NCBI GenBank assembly: GCA_031082285.1
Contig: JAVHLK010000023.1
Coordinates: forward strand, 1 to 59,858
Length of the DNA stretch: 59,858 bases
From: Desulfomonilaceae bacterium
Lineage (GTDB): Bacteria > Desulfobacterota > Desulfomonilia > Desulfomonilales > Desulfomonilaceae
Direction of reading: 5' to 3'
The position numbers and the translations under genes were made by a program. Each line of letters starts with the position of its first letter. Position 1 is the stretch's first letter. Shown piece after piece: positions 33,311-42,538 of this stretch. The notes beneath the pieces were generated by a model. That model was given only the letters and a program-made list of their open reading frames with translations, did not search any database and was not told where the DNA came from.

Positions 33311-34126
33311 TCAGGTACCCGGGTAAATGTCAACAAAAGCAATGCCATTTGGTGACACCGAGGTTCGTGTCCGCCTCACCGCGTCCGCATAGTCCGCAAA
33401 CGTGATCTTGATGAAGAAATTGAACCATCTCTCGTAGTTGAGTAATCCTGCATGGGGAGGAATCGTGTGATCCCGGTCGGGAGGGCATGCACGATACGGT
33501 TCGCCGAACTTCTTCAGGCGGGATCGACGGGACGCGAGCCTTGCCGGCGCCATGTACATCCACTGACTCGAGTATGTCCGCATCATGCGGTACTTACAGT
33601 CAACAGCCCGGTCGTCGAGCGGTTGGAAGCGGATCTCCGGACCTCCGGGAGGAAAGCCGTTGATTCGCCATCGCCAGTGGTGAACCGGGCCGGTACCATT
33701 GTACAGGGGAAACTCAAAGATGCGGGCCTTCAATCCTGCCCGTGCACGGCATTCATACGCAAGAAAATTCGTTGAATCATGATCGGGATGCCCGCCCTCG
33801 AAGGCGGTCACAAACAGCATGTCCGGCTTCACGGCTAAGAGAAGTTCGGTGAGGGATTCGGCCGCCTGCCCCATTCCGGGTACCAGTCCGAGGTCCGGTT
33901 GCCTCAACAGGTGCACGCGCGAATCGTGTAGTCCAAGTATCTCGACGGCTTGAGCCAGTTCCGATTCGCGTAGTTCGCCTTGGCCGAAGTAATCGCCGGA
34001 CGTCAGCCATGCGGCGTGGACTTCGGCGCCTTCCTGTAGAAGCATGTGCATTGTCCCGCAGATGAAGACGTCGTCATCGGGATGCGCGAAGAGGAAGAGG
34101 TATGAAGCGTTCGGGTCGGGTATCAT
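33311..34126 (-). CDS. PIG-L/LmbE-family deacetylase
   Basis: A 271-residue zinc-dependent N-acetyl hydrolase. The metal site motif AHPDDDVFICGTMHML (residues 14-29, usual AHPDDE with Asp in place of the Glu) and the third ligand region 'AFEGGHPDHDSTNFLAY' (about 110-126) are present. Family members remove acetyl groups from GlcNAc-linked substrates such as GlcNAc-PI, chitobiose units or mycothiol/bacillithiol precursors. The substrate here is unknown. The gene is flanked by short noncoding stretches and has no clear operon partner. Confidence 0.88.
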   Translation of the reverse strand: MIPDPNASYLFLFAHPDDDVFICGTMHMLLQEGAEVHAAWLTSGDYFGQGELRESELAQAVEILGLHDSRVHLLRQPDLGLVPGMGQAAESLTELLLAVKPDMLFVTAFEGGHPDHDSTNFLAYECRARAGLKARIFEFPLYNGTGPVHHWRWRINGFPPGGPEIRFQPLDDRAVDCKYRMMRTYSSQWMYMAPARLASRRSRLKKFGEPYRACPPDRDHTIPPHAGLLNYERWFNFFIKITFADYADAVRRTRTSVSPNGIAFVDIYPGT

Positions 34127-34224
34127 GAGGCATTCCTGGAAAAGGTAGGTGCGGTGGCCGCCGCGGAACGAACGGAATCACCCGATCCCGGCCGGATCCC
34201 GGAAGCGTGGGTACCCCTTGTCGG

Positions 34225-34539
34225 TTAATGGATTAAATGTGCGCGACCATGATCCGGTGCGGCTTGAGGATGGAGATGGGAATAGATGCTTTCCATGAAG
34301 GCTTCTTTGCATTCAGGGCACATGATGAACACATCGTCCTCGTACACCTGGCGGTTCAATTCTTCTTCGTTGCACGCGGCCATATCACGTATGAGCCGTT
34401 CAATCTCCGTTTCGTCAGCGTGAGACTCCGACTCGGGTATCACTCCATCGAACATCGATCGCACTTTCACTTCCACCTCGTACGTGAGTGCCCCGGCGTT
34501 CAGGTCGCGACCGCATCGATGGCAACGAGTCTTACTCAT
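34225..34539 (-). CDS. Small zinc-ribbon protein, function unknown
   Basis: A 104-residue protein with two CxxC pairs: CHRCGRDL near the N terminus (residues 6-9) and CPECKEAF at about 78-81. Together they form a probable zinc ribbon with a long acidic helical insert (DETEIERLIRDMAACNEEELNRQVYEDD). The ATG at 34539 (MSKTRCHRCG) starts the ribbon directly; the frame extends upstream to 34587 but that part overlaps the hemB promoter. It is divergent from hemB with a 74-bp gap. Function unknown. Confidence 0.7.
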   Translation of the reverse strand: MSKTRCHRCGRDLNAGALTYEVEVKVRSMFDGVIPESESHADETEIERLIRDMAACNEEELNRQVYEDDVFIMCPECKEAFMESIYSHLHPQAAPDHGRAHLIH

Positions 34540-34543
34540 GGCG

Positions 34544-34572
34544 TTGACAGAACCTCCGGTCAAGATTATAAG
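34544..34572 (+). promoter_or_regulatory. Sigma-70-like promoter of hemB
   Basis: TTGACA (34544-34549), a 17-nt spacer and TATAAG (34567-34572): a perfect -35 and a 5/6 -10. Transcription would start near 34579, about 35 nt before the chosen hemB start. Confidence 0.75.
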
Positions 34573-34613
34573 AGAAACACTGACCATATGCCAGCAAAAA
34601 CATGGGAGACCAC

Positions 34614-35609
34614 ATGCACTTCCCCGAATACAGGGCCCGAAGGCTCAGGCGAACGGAAACTCTCCGCAGTATGGTGCGGGAGGTGGAACTGAATACGTCC
34701 GACTTCATTCTGCCGTTCTTTGTAATGCACGGCAATGGCGTCAAGAATCCCATAGAGGGAATGCCGGGAAACTTCCAACTCTCCAGAGATAACCTCCTGA
34801 AAGAAATCGATGAACCTGTTCGCCGCGGCATCCCGGCCATACTCCTGTTCGGCATCCCGGAGAAGAAAGACCCCCTGGGCAAGGAGGGGTATTCGGACAA
34901 AGGCGTTGTTCAGCAGGCTGTTAGGGCCATTAAGGATACATATCCGGATCTGGTCGTGGTAACCGACGTGTGCCTCTGCGAGTACACCGATCACGGTCAC
35001 TGTGGTGTCATCCATAAAGGCGAAGTGGATAACGACCCCACGCTCGACCTGCTCGCGAAGATGTCGGTTTCCCACGTGAAGGCGGGAGCGGACATGGTGG
35101 CTCCCAGCGACATGATGGACGGCCGTGTCGCCGCGATACGCGAAGCGTTGGACGAGAGCGGATACGAGCATACGCCCATCATGTCGTACGCGGCGAAGTA
35201 CGCTTCCGCTTTCTACGGCCCGTTTCGGGAAGCCGCGGGTTCCGCGCCGCAATTCGGAGACCGACGCTCGTACCAGATGGATCCTGCAAACTCGGACGAA
35301 GCGATCCGGGAGGTGGGCATGGATGTGGACGAGGGGGCGGACATCGTTATGGTGAAGCCTGCTCTGCCTTACCTGGACGTGATCTGGCGGGTGCGTAACA
35401 CCTTTGACCTGCCTCTTGCCGCGTACAACGTGAGCGGCGAATTCGCGATGCTCAAGGCCGCGGCCCAAAACGGATGGATAGATCACGATCGCGCGATGAT
35501 GGAAGCGTTGACGTCCATCAAGCGGGCCGGTGCGGATCTCATCATCTCCTACCATGCTCTGGAAGCAGTCCGCATTCTTCAGGGAGATCGTCCCAAGGGT
35601 ATCAAGTGA
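34614..35609 (+). CDS. hemB: Porphobilinogen synthase (delta-aminolevulinate dehydratase)
   Basis: A 331-residue enzyme that condenses two 5-aminolevulinate molecules to porphobilinogen. Signatures: '[19 protein letters not shown]' (metal-site Cys region: [11 protein letters not shown], the zinc-type), '[18 protein letters not shown]' and the Schiff-base lysine segments '[18 protein letters not shown]' and '[12 protein letters not shown]'. Start: the ATG at 34614 has GGGAGA five bases upstream; another in-frame ATG at 34602 lacks a site. A sigma-70-like promoter lies upstream. Its stop overlaps the GTG of ahbD, so the two are translationally coupled. HemB feeds siroheme, heme and corrinoid synthesis. 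Confidence 0.97.
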   Translation: MHFPEYRARRLRRTETLRSMVREVELNTSDFILPFFVMHGNGVKNPIEGMPGNFQLSRDNLLKEIDEPVRRGIPAILLFGIPEKKDPLGKEGYSDKGVVQQAVRAIKDTYPDLVVVTDVCLCEYTDHGHCGVIHKGEVDNDPTLDLLAKMSVSHVKAGADMVAPSDMMDGRVAAIREALDESGYEHTPIMSYAAKYASAFYGPFREAAGSAPQFGDRRSYQMDPANSDEAIREVGMDVDEGADIVMVKPALPYLDVIWRVRNTFDLPLAAYNVSGEFAMLKAAAQNGWIDHDRAMMEALTSIKRAGADLIISYHALEAVRILQGDRPKGIK

Positions 35610-36661
35610 AACCGTTCGAACTGAGACTTGTAGCCTGGGAAATGACCCGGGCTTGTAACCTGGCGTGCGTCCACTGTCGGGCCAGTGCCTGCACCGAGCC
35701 GTCGCCGGAAGAGCTGACGTCGGCCGAAGGTCGTGCATTGATCGACGGAATAGCCAAAGTCGGCAAACCCATCCTCATCATGACTGGAGGAGAGCCGCTC
35801 ATGCGGGCCGATTTCTTCGATCTTGCGCGGTACGCGATGGAAGCGGGGTTGCGAGCGGTGCTTGCAACCAACGGCTGTCTGGTAACTCGCGAAGTGGCCC
35901 GCGACATTGCGTCCATAGGCATTCCTCGGGTCAGTATCAGCCTTGACGGCCCGAGTGCCCCCGACCATGACTCTTTCCGCAAGGTCGACGGCGCGTTTGA
36001 CGCGTCCATGACCGGAATAGAGAACCTCCGGGCCGCGGGAGTGCCGGTGCAGATCAATACGACCCTGACTAGGAGGAACCGAGGCCAATTGGCCGAGATC
36101 ATGGACCTTGCCGAGCGGATCGGAGCCGAAGCGTTCCACGTCTTCCTGTTGGTACCCACGGGGCGTGCCAAGGGGATGTCCGGCGAGGAGATGGGGCCCG
36201 AGGAATACGAGGAATCTCTGAAGGAATTTTACCGTCTCGGCCGCGCGTCGAAGATGGAGACCAAGGCAACCTGTGCGCCGCAGTACTATCGCATACTTCG
36301 GCAGCAGGCAAAGAAAGAGGGCATCGAGGTCAGTCCTGAGACCTTCGGACTGAACGCCCGGACCAGGGGATGCCTGGGAGGTCTGTCCTTTGTTTTCGTA
36401 TCGCACAAGGGAGAATTGCAGCCCTGCGGATACTTTGACGTTCAGGCGGGGAGCGTGCGTGAGGCCGAGTTTAAAGACATCTGGGAGAATGCGGAGGTCT
36501 TCCGCAACCTTCGTACGTTCAGCTTGTTGGAAGGAAAGTGCGGCAAGTGCGATTATCTGAGGTTCTGCGGCGGATGCCGGGCCAGAGCCTACGAGACGAC
36601 CGGGAACTACATGAGCGAAGAACCCTATTGTGCATACACGCCGCGGTCGTTGCAACGATAG
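35606..36661 (+). CDS. ahbD: AhbD, radical SAM heme synthase of the siroheme-dependent pathway
   Basis: A 351-residue radical SAM enzyme that converts Fe-coproporphyrin III to protoheme by oxidative decarboxylation of two propionates. It begins [25 protein letters not shown] with the CxxxCxxC cluster motif. The middle carries '[27 protein letters not shown]', '[29 protein letters not shown]' and '[12 protein letters not shown]', and the C-terminal auxiliary cluster region is '[27 protein letters not shown]'; this set fits AhbD rather than AhbC. GTG start at 35606 overlaps the hemB stop by four bases. The pathway is found in sulfate reducers and archaea, which helps place the organism. The other ahb genes are not in this window. 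Confidence 0.92.
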   Translation: MKPFELRLVAWEMTRACNLACVHCRASACTEPSPEELTSAEGRALIDGIAKVGKPILIMTGGEPLMRADFFDLARYAMEAGLRAVLATNGCLVTREVARDIASIGIPRVSISLDGPSAPDHDSFRKVDGAFDASMTGIENLRAAGVPVQINTTLTRRNRGQLAEIMDLAERIGAEAFHVFLLVPTGRAKGMSGEEMGPEEYEESLKEFYRLGRASKMETKATCAPQYYRILRQQAKKEGIEVSPETFGLNARTRGCLGGLSFVFVSHKGELQPCGYFDVQAGSVREAEFKDIWENAEVFRNLRTFSLLEGKCGKCDYLRFCGGCRARAYETTGNYMSEEPYCAYTPRSLQR

Positions 36662-36699
36662 TTGGATACGACACCGCGGCCTTCTTTATGGAGGAATGA

Positions 36700-37329
36700 A
36701 TGATAATCGAACAGATACTCATCGGCGGCTTCGACATATTCTGCTATGTGCTCGGCGACCCGCAGACACGTGAAGGAATCGTGGTCGACCCGGGGGGACC
36801 GGCCGACCAAATCCTTGAGAGAGCCAAGGCCAAGGGCGTAGACAAGATAGTCCTCATCGTGAACACGCACTCACACGTGGATCATGTGGCGGGAAATGAG
36901 GCCATGCATAAGGCCACCGGAGCCCCCATCGCCATACACGAGGCCGAAGCCGGGGGGCTTTCCAATCCCAACCGAGCCATGCTCGCCATGTTCGGGGCAA
37001 GTCAGTCACCGGACGCCAAACGCCTGCTTAAGGATGGTGAAAAGATCACTTTCGGCAATCAATCGGTCGAGGTTATCCACACCCCGGGGCATACCACCGG
37101 GGGAATATGCCTCTATTGGCCCGGGTACGTCATTACGGGCGACACGTTGTTCGTCGGCGGCGTGGGCCGCACGGACCTCCCGGGCGGGTCCTTTCAGGTG
37201 CTGAAGGATTCCATACACCGGCGGCTCTTCACGTTACCCGAGGAGACGGTTGTGCTCCCGGGCCATCATTATGGGCCGACTCCCACCTCGACCATCGGCC
37301 GGGAGAAACGCGAGAACGCGTTCGTGTGA
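36700..37329 (+). CDS. MBL-fold metallohydrolase (glyoxalase II-like)
   Basis: A 209-residue metallo-beta-lactamase-fold hydrolase. Metal site: THSHVDHVAGNEAM (HxHxDH, about residues 56-67), 'VIHTPGHTTGGICLYW' with the third His, 'GDTLFVGGVGRTDLPGGS' with the Asp and 'LPGHHYGPTPTST' with the last His. This resembles hydroxyacylglutathione hydrolase-like or persulfide-dioxygenase-like proteins. Its real substrate (thioester or other) is unknown. GGAGG lies eight bases before the ATG. It follows ahbD after 38 bp on the same strand. Confidence 0.9.
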   Translation: MIIEQILIGGFDIFCYVLGDPQTREGIVVDPGGPADQILERAKAKGVDKIVLIVNTHSHVDHVAGNEAMHKATGAPIAIHEAEAGGLSNPNRAMLAMFGASQSPDAKRLLKDGEKITFGNQSVEVIHTPGHTTGGICLYWPGYVITGDTLFVGGVGRTDLPGGSFQVLKDSIHRRLFTLPEETVVLPGHHYGPTPTSTIGREKRENAFV

Positions 37330-37425
37330 GGTGCTTGTACCACGGGCCACCGTGCCCGGGTTCCGAAATGGGAGGCCGGGTTCTTTCCTGGAAAGATGAC
37401 GGGCAGGGACGCCCGTCTCTCCCGA

Positions 37426-39045
37426 TCACATCCCGCGGTTTCGCAAGAACCGGACGAGAGAGCCAAGCTCACGCGAGCGAACGAGGTACGCTGTCGCGAC
37501 GAAGACCGCGAACCCCGCGCTCATACTGCCCAACAGGACAGTGAGGTTCCAGGCGGTCAATCCCGATTCCCACGCGCCCAGGGTTCGCGTGTAGGCAAGC
37601 AGGGCTCCCATCACCGCCGAGGCGGCGATCAGCTTCAACAAAGTGGTGAATAACCCTCCGTCCGGAGTTCCTCCAAGCTTTCTCGTCAGTATGACGAAGA
37701 GGACGATCAGGTTGAATGCCGCTGCAATGGATGTGGCCAGTGCGAGCCCCCCCTGCTTCATGGGACCCATGAGGAGAAGCCCTCCCACGAGATTCACGAT
37801 CACCGCGCCAATGGACACATACACGGGAGTACGGGTGTCTTTCAGGGAGAAGAACGCTTGGGTGACGACCTTGAGTCCGGAAAAGGCCCAAAGTCCGACG
37901 GTATACCAGAACAGCGCGTACGCGGTCTCATGGGTATCCGTCACCGAGAACGCACCCCGTTGGAAGAGCACGGCGACGATCGGTACCCTGAGCACGATCA
38001 GGGCGACCGATGCGGGGATCGTGAAGAACGCGATCAACCTGAGAGAATAGGAAACCGATTCCCGCAGCCCTGAGATGTCTCCGTCGGCGGCCTGGCGGGA
38101 CATGGAGGGGAGCACGGCGGTTCCAAGCGCAATGGCAAATACTCCCAAGGGCAACTCGACGAGCCTATCCGCGTAATACAGATACGACACCCCGCCCGGG
38201 GCCAGCATGGAGGCGAGGATCGTACTGATCATCACGTTCACCTGATAGACAGCGCCGCCAAGTGCGACCGGCGCGAATAGAATGCCGATTTTTCGAAGAG
38301 CGGGGTGACGGAAATCGAAGTTGGGACGAATGCGTATGCCGCATCGTGTCATGAAGGGAATCTGAAGAGCGAGTTGGAGAAGGCCTGCGGCGACCACTCC
38401 CCACGCCAGCGCATGGGCGGGCGGCACGTTGAAGAACGTGGAGAAGACCGCGACCGCGGTGATCATGCACACGTTGAGAATGATGGGAGCCGCGGCCGGG
38501 GCTGCAAACCGGCCCATGGAATTGAGGACTCCGGATGCCAATATGGTAAGGGAAATGAAGAAGATGTACGGAAACATGATGCGATTCAAGTTGACGGTCA
38601 GGAGGAACATGTCGGGATTCTTGATAAACCCCGGAGCGATGATCCGCACGATCCACGGGCTGAACACGATTCCGGCAACAGTCACCAGAACGAGGGCAAT
38701 TGCGGTGAAGGTGAATGTGATCCTCGCCAGACGTTCCCCTTCCGTCAGCCCGTCTCGCCTGAGCGTCTCCACGTAGGTGGGAACGAAAGCCGCGGAGAGA
38801 GCCCCTTCCGCGAACAGTCGTCGTAAGAGGTTAGGGATGCGAAATGCCACGAAGAAGGCGTCGGCACCGGTACTTGCCCCGAGGAAGAGGGCGATCACCA
38901 GGTCTCGTACGAATCCCGCGACTCGACTGAGCATGGTCCAGAATCCGACCACGCCGGCTGCTCGGGTGGCGGCCCTTTTTTCGAATCGAAAGTCGGTACC
39001 ATTTTCGTTCAAAAGGATTTGACTTTGCGTCCCGTTTTCTGCCAT
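37426..39045 (-). CDS. murJ: Lipid II flippase MurJ (MviN family)
   Basis: A 539-residue MOP-superfamily membrane protein with about fourteen helices. It flips lipid II across the cytoplasmic membrane for peptidoglycan synthesis. Family signatures: 'TMLSRVAGFVRDLVIALFLGASTGADAFFVAFRIPNLLRRLFAEGALSAAFVPTY' near the N terminus (residues 37-90), and 'ASMLAPGGVSYLYYADRLVELPLGVFAIALGTAVLPSMSRQAA' in the middle. Length is typical. It is divergent from rpsT (110 bp gap), an arrangement often conserved in bacteria. Confidence 0.97.
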   Translation of the reverse strand: MAENGTQSQILLNENGTDFRFEKRAATRAAGVVGFWTMLSRVAGFVRDLVIALFLGASTGADAFFVAFRIPNLLRRLFAEGALSAAFVPTYVETLRRDGLTEGERLARITFTFTAIALVLVTVAGIVFSPWIVRIIAPGFIKNPDMFLLTVNLNRIMFPYIFFISLTILASGVLNSMGRFAAPAAAPIILNVCMITAVAVFSTFFNVPPAHALAWGVVAAGLLQLALQIPFMTRCGIRIRPNFDFRHPALRKIGILFAPVALGGAVYQVNVMISTILASMLAPGGVSYLYYADRLVELPLGVFAIALGTAVLPSMSRQAADGDISGLRESVSYSLRLIAFFTIPASVALIVLRVPIVAVLFQRGAFSVTDTHETAYALFWYTVGLWAFSGLKVVTQAFFSLKDTRTPVYVSIGAVIVNLVGGLLLMGPMKQGGLALATSIAAAFNLIVLFVILTRKLGGTPDGGLFTTLLKLIAASAVMGALLAYTRTLGAWESGLTAWNLTVLLGSMSAGFAVFVATAYLVRSRELGSLVRFLRNRGM

Positions 39046-39156
39046 AAAGAAAAATTCCTAAGATGAACTCGATTCCTCTCGGCCCCACGGCCGAAGTCAA
39101 TCGACGTGATACGGGAACGATACTCAATAGGCAACTTCTTTCTGAAGGAGATACGC

Positions 39157-39414
39157 ATGGCCAACCATCCGTCGGCGCTCAAGAGAATGCGACAGAACGA
39201 GCTGCGGCGCATTCGCAACATGTCTTTTCGATCCAAAGTGAAAACCGCGGTGAAGAGGTTTCTTCGCGCGACCGAATCAAAGTCCGAGGACGCGGAAACG
39301 TTGCTCAGGTCCGCAACGGCGCTTCTCCACAGAGGCGTGTCCAAGGGCATTTTTCACAAGAATACGGCTTCCCGAACTGTTTCACGCCTCTCGAAAAGGC
39401 TTCCCTCGGCTTGA
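39157..39414 (+). CDS. rpsT: 30S ribosomal protein S20
   Basis: An 85-residue basic helical ribosomal protein that binds 16S rRNA early in 30S assembly. It starts MANHPSALKRMRQNELRR and continues 'NMSFRSKVKTAVKRFLRA', then 'LHRGVSKGIFHKNTASRTVSRLSKRL', as in the bS20 family. The ATG at 39157 is preceded by AAGGAG six bases upstream. The gene is a single unit divergent from murJ. Confidence 0.98.
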   Translation: MANHPSALKRMRQNELRRIRNMSFRSKVKTAVKRFLRATESKSEDAETLLRSATALLHRGVSKGIFHKNTASRTVSRLSKRLPSA

Positions 39415-39528
39415 AGTCGGCTTGTATACAAGGCTTACCCATGACAGACAAAGGCTCGTCCCGCGGCGCGATTGCCTTCTCTCCTCCACACCTCCTCCTC
39501 GTATGAAAATTCCCAATTGCGTTTCGTT

Positions 39529-39546
39529 CCCGGGCCGGAGCCCGGG
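39529..39546. repeat. CCCGGGC hairpin of the GGGAACGA repeat type
   Basis: CCCGGGC-CGGA-GCCCGGG. Read on the minus strand it continues GGGAACGAAAC, like the hairpin before lysA (GCCTGGGAACGAG). It lies at the 3' end of the CHAT-protein gene region. Confidence 0.55.
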
Positions 39547-39577
39547 AGCGAGGTATGTCCTCGGACAACGAGATCCT

Positions 39578-41530
39578 TCACCGACCGGGATCGCCCAGAA
39601 GAATCCATCCCGTCCAGGACGGAGGCTTCCCTTCAAAAGAGGAATCGAGTCCGGCCGGCAGTTCTCGTTTGTACTCGGACAGGGCTTTTTTCAAAGGAAT
39701 TTGTTCCGACATGCGATTGAGAACCCCGAGCAGAAAAGGTTCATCAGCCCCCCAGTTGGGGTCTGAGTAGTTGATCATCCCCATGTTGACTCCGGAATAG
39801 AACATCGCGGTTGACAGGAGGGTGGGGCCTTCACCGAGCGGGTTCTCTCGGTCCGCCATGTCGAACCATGCGATGGGCAGTACCAAAAGCCCTGATTCAA
39901 GCGGATGTGCAAACATGCGAACCGTCTCGAAGCGACGGCGATCTCGCTTGTCGGGAGAGAAGAAGAAACACGGCTGGCGATCGGGTTGGACCGAATCGGT
40001 CACGGCCAGAGGCACGGCTAAGAGAGAGATCAGTGCGCTGCGCCTGGCGTAATCGAGGAGTCGATCGACCGTCGCGGTCTGGCCCACCCACACGTCGAAT
40101 TTCTTGAACGCCTTCTGCACCTGGACCACGACTTCCGACGGTTTTGGATAGACCGGGTTGGACATGATGAGTCGCTCGATCTTCTCTCCCTCTGACATTT
40201 TCTTAGTCCGAGAGGTCTTCTTCGCCGTCCCTTCCCGAATTTCCTCCGAGGCAACCCAAGGAATGGACTCGAAAACCAGCAGATCCGTCCCGTACACGGA
40301 CCGGTTGTACGATTGGCCTGATGTCCGGATGAATCCGAGCATGTCGGCCGAAGGGATCAACGATATCAAGCGCTCCGCGCCGAGAGGCCGGTCCTCGGGA
40401 TCCAACATGACCGACATGGGAAGATACCAGAGGGAGCGATCGGGAATGACAAGAACCGACGGCTTGTCCTTTGGAAGCGGCGGAAGCTTTCCTAACAGAG
40501 CCCTGTAGATGCGGCGACACGGTTCTTTCCAGGCATGGCCCATGAAACTCGACCTCGAACCGTACGTGAATTCCCGCAATTTGTCCTGCAGATTGAACAC
40601 AGCGGCGTCGATCTCCGCTCTTTTCGCAGAGAACTGATGGTACACGCATTCACTCCCGGTAATAACTCCCACGACCAGTCGGTCTTGCAGGAGATTGAAA
40701 TCCAGGATCAGTTCATCGTCCCGGAGCAGATCGTTCCGTACCTGGTCGAGCGAAGGGGGGACTCCTCGCATCAGCAAAGCGAAACGCTGGGAACTCTTTT
40801 GCATGGCAGCACGAACCTGAGCCAGCTTGGATGTCAGTTCAGACTCCACCGTGCCTGCACCGGAATCGGAAACATCGGATCGCAAGTCGCTCAGTTGTCT
40901 GAGGATGCGTGATTCCTCTTCCGACAACCGGTCCGGAACATCAGCGAATCTCAAAATCCCGGCTTTCTTCAGCGCGAGGTTTCGTCTGCAAATGCGGCGC
41001 TTTTCCATGAGATGGAACACCTGGCCAGCGATCTCTTCCTTGGGCTCCAGGTGGAGAGGCCCCAGTATCTTGGTCGCCAATTCGTCGTACACGGCAAAAC
41101 GTTCCTCCAGCTCGCCGAGCAACGGATCGCCGGGAGGAGTGTCGTTGAGGATGGACTCAAGGCGATCGACCGCGCTCCGGTACTTGAGGATCGCGTTGTC
41201 CGCCTCGCCCGCCAGGTAAAGTCTTCGTGCCTCTTTGATTTCCCTGTCGAGCTGCTCCAAACCGGTGCTCTTGATCGCGGGAGCGGAAGGTTCATCGGCC
41301 TGTCGCTCACGGAACAGCCAACGATACTGTTTCGCCTCGCGGAGCGTACCGGGTGATTCTTGTCCTGCCGGAGCGCTGTTCCCGGCCCGTGCCGTGTCGG
41401 TCGCGACAAGTTCGGTCCGCGTCCCCGAAGCCCATCCGGGGCAGGCACAACAGAAACAGAGGAAAGCAGCGAGAACTGCCAGCCAATGGGAACATGTCGT
41501 CGGTCTTGTGGTGAGTTCAGGTCCGTTCAT
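39578..41530 (-). CDS. Exported CHAT-domain protein lacking the catalytic His and Cys
   Basis: A 650-residue protein with a signal peptide ('HWLAVLAAFLCFCCACPGWASG', about residues 15-36). A helical TPR-like part follows ('EARRLYLAGEADNAILKYRSAVDRLESIL'). The last 400 residues form a CHAT (caspase-like) domain: 'DELILDFNLLQDRLVVGVITGSECVYHQFSAK', 'PSVLVIPDRSLWYLPMSVMLDPEDRPLGAERLISLIPSADML' and the terminal 'WTGWILLGDPG'. The usual His segment (hxxxHG) reads ALISLLAVPLAV here, and the usual Cys segment (LxACxS) reads LLVLPIAWFDMA, so both catalytic residues are absent; it is probably a pseudo-protease. The ATG at 41530 is supported by AGAGGG upstream; the frame is open to 41653. It is a single gene. 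Confidence 0.85.
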   Translation of the reverse strand: MNGPELTTRPTTCSHWLAVLAAFLCFCCACPGWASGTRTELVATDTARAGNSAPAGQESPGTLREAKQYRWLFRERQADEPSAPAIKSTGLEQLDREIKEARRLYLAGEADNAILKYRSAVDRLESILNDTPPGDPLLGELEERFAVYDELATKILGPLHLEPKEEIAGQVFHLMEKRRICRRNLALKKAGILRFADVPDRLSEEESRILRQLSDLRSDVSDSGAGTVESELTSKLAQVRAAMQKSSQRFALLMRGVPPSLDQVRNDLLRDDELILDFNLLQDRLVVGVITGSECVYHQFSAKRAEIDAAVFNLQDKLREFTYGSRSSFMGHAWKEPCRRIYRALLGKLPPLPKDKPSVLVIPDRSLWYLPMSVMLDPEDRPLGAERLISLIPSADMLGFIRTSGQSYNRSVYGTDLLVFESIPWVASEEIREGTAKKTSRTKKMSEGEKIERLIMSNPVYPKPSEVVVQVQKAFKKFDVWVGQTATVDRLLDYARRSALISLLAVPLAVTDSVQPDRQPCFFFSPDKRDRRRFETVRMFAHPLESGLLVLPIAWFDMADRENPLGEGPTLLSTAMFYSGVNMGMINYSDPNWGADEPFLLGVLNRMSEQIPLKKALSEYKRELPAGLDSSFEGKPPSWTGWILLGDPGR

Positions 41531-41816
41531 GTGTATGTGGCCCTCTTGTCGAGAAGAATGCCGTGCATTGCGTTCGTCCGGAAGAAAGACCGTGCTCGAC
41601 GCGACGTTGGATCGATCGAAGGTGAGATCGCGCGTACGCCCCAACAACGGCACGCGAAACGCGACTCAAGTTGCGCAACACACTGAGAGGAGATCGATTC
41701 ATGAACACGGGTGCGGATTCCGGCGCGGCGAGATTGTTACCCATGTCCCCGGGAGAAACAATCGCAACAACTCATGAGAAGCCCACGCGAGTTCATGCAT
41801 CGGATTTCCGTACCGT

Positions 41817-42416
41817 TCACCGTTCGCTGGGTTCGACCCTTCCGCCGTTCACCCACCATTCGTCGTCTTTCTCTTTGAACCACCAGGCGGAGAAATCCGT
41901 GTTGAGTATGCTCCTGGCCAGACGTCTGCCGTCGTCGGTTCGCAGTCTCTTCACGGCCGATGCAATCCAGTCTCGGGCGTACCGGTTTCCAAGGTCCCCC
42001 AGTTCCTTGAGCTGCAGTATCATCTCGATCTGATCCGCGTCATGCGCGGCCTCGGCTTCCGGTGTGGACCGCTCGTTAAACTCTTCGGTCAGCCTGCGTA
42101 TCTCGTCGCCGAACGGCAAACCGGACGTCATGTCCGACACTGCGGCTTCTTCATCGGCCTTCACATACCGCTTGTTCACGTAATTCAGATCGCCGGTCCT
42201 CGCTTCTACCAGATCGTGAAACAGGCACATGTACACGACCCGGTCCGTAGCCAGTTCACCAGACATTCGCGCCAATACGAATCCGATCACCGCGCAGCGT
42301 AAACTGTGCTCGGCTACGGTCTCTCTACCTGTACCCAAGAACTGAAATCCCGATCGAGGAGTGCGCTTGAGCATTCCCACCTCGAAAAGGAAATCGGCAA
42401 TCGTCTTCAATTCCAA
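41817..42416 (-). CDS. HD-domain phosphohydrolase (YfbR/5'-deoxynucleotidase-like)
   Basis: A 199-residue HD-superfamily protein with the metal-binding residues in 'TVAEHSLRCAVIGF' (first His), 'YMCLFHDLVEARTGDLNYVNKRYV' (HD) and 'EAAHDADQIEMILQL' (final Asp). The pattern matches small nucleotide-processing HD proteins (YfbR or HDDC2-like, 5'-deoxyribonucleotidases). The substrate is inferred from the family only. TTG start with GGGGATTGAG upstream. It is divergent from the following methyltransferase gene. Confidence 0.88.
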   Translation of the reverse strand: MELKTIADFLFEVGMLKRTPRSGFQFLGTGRETVAEHSLRCAVIGFVLARMSGELATDRVVYMCLFHDLVEARTGDLNYVNKRYVKADEEAAVSDMTSGLPFGDEIRRLTEEFNERSTPEAEAAHDADQIEMILQLKELGDLGNRYARDWIASAVKRLRTDDGRRLARSILNTDFSAWWFKEKDDEWWVNGGRVEPSER

Positions 42417-42538
42417 AACTCAATCCCCTGAAGTTGTTGTATAGTCTCGGCTTGACTATCATGATTTCACTTCGGTATCAAGGGGGAGAGAAAGGACCGG
42501 AGCGTAACCGTCATGCCGTGGCCCTGTCGACGGCCGGC

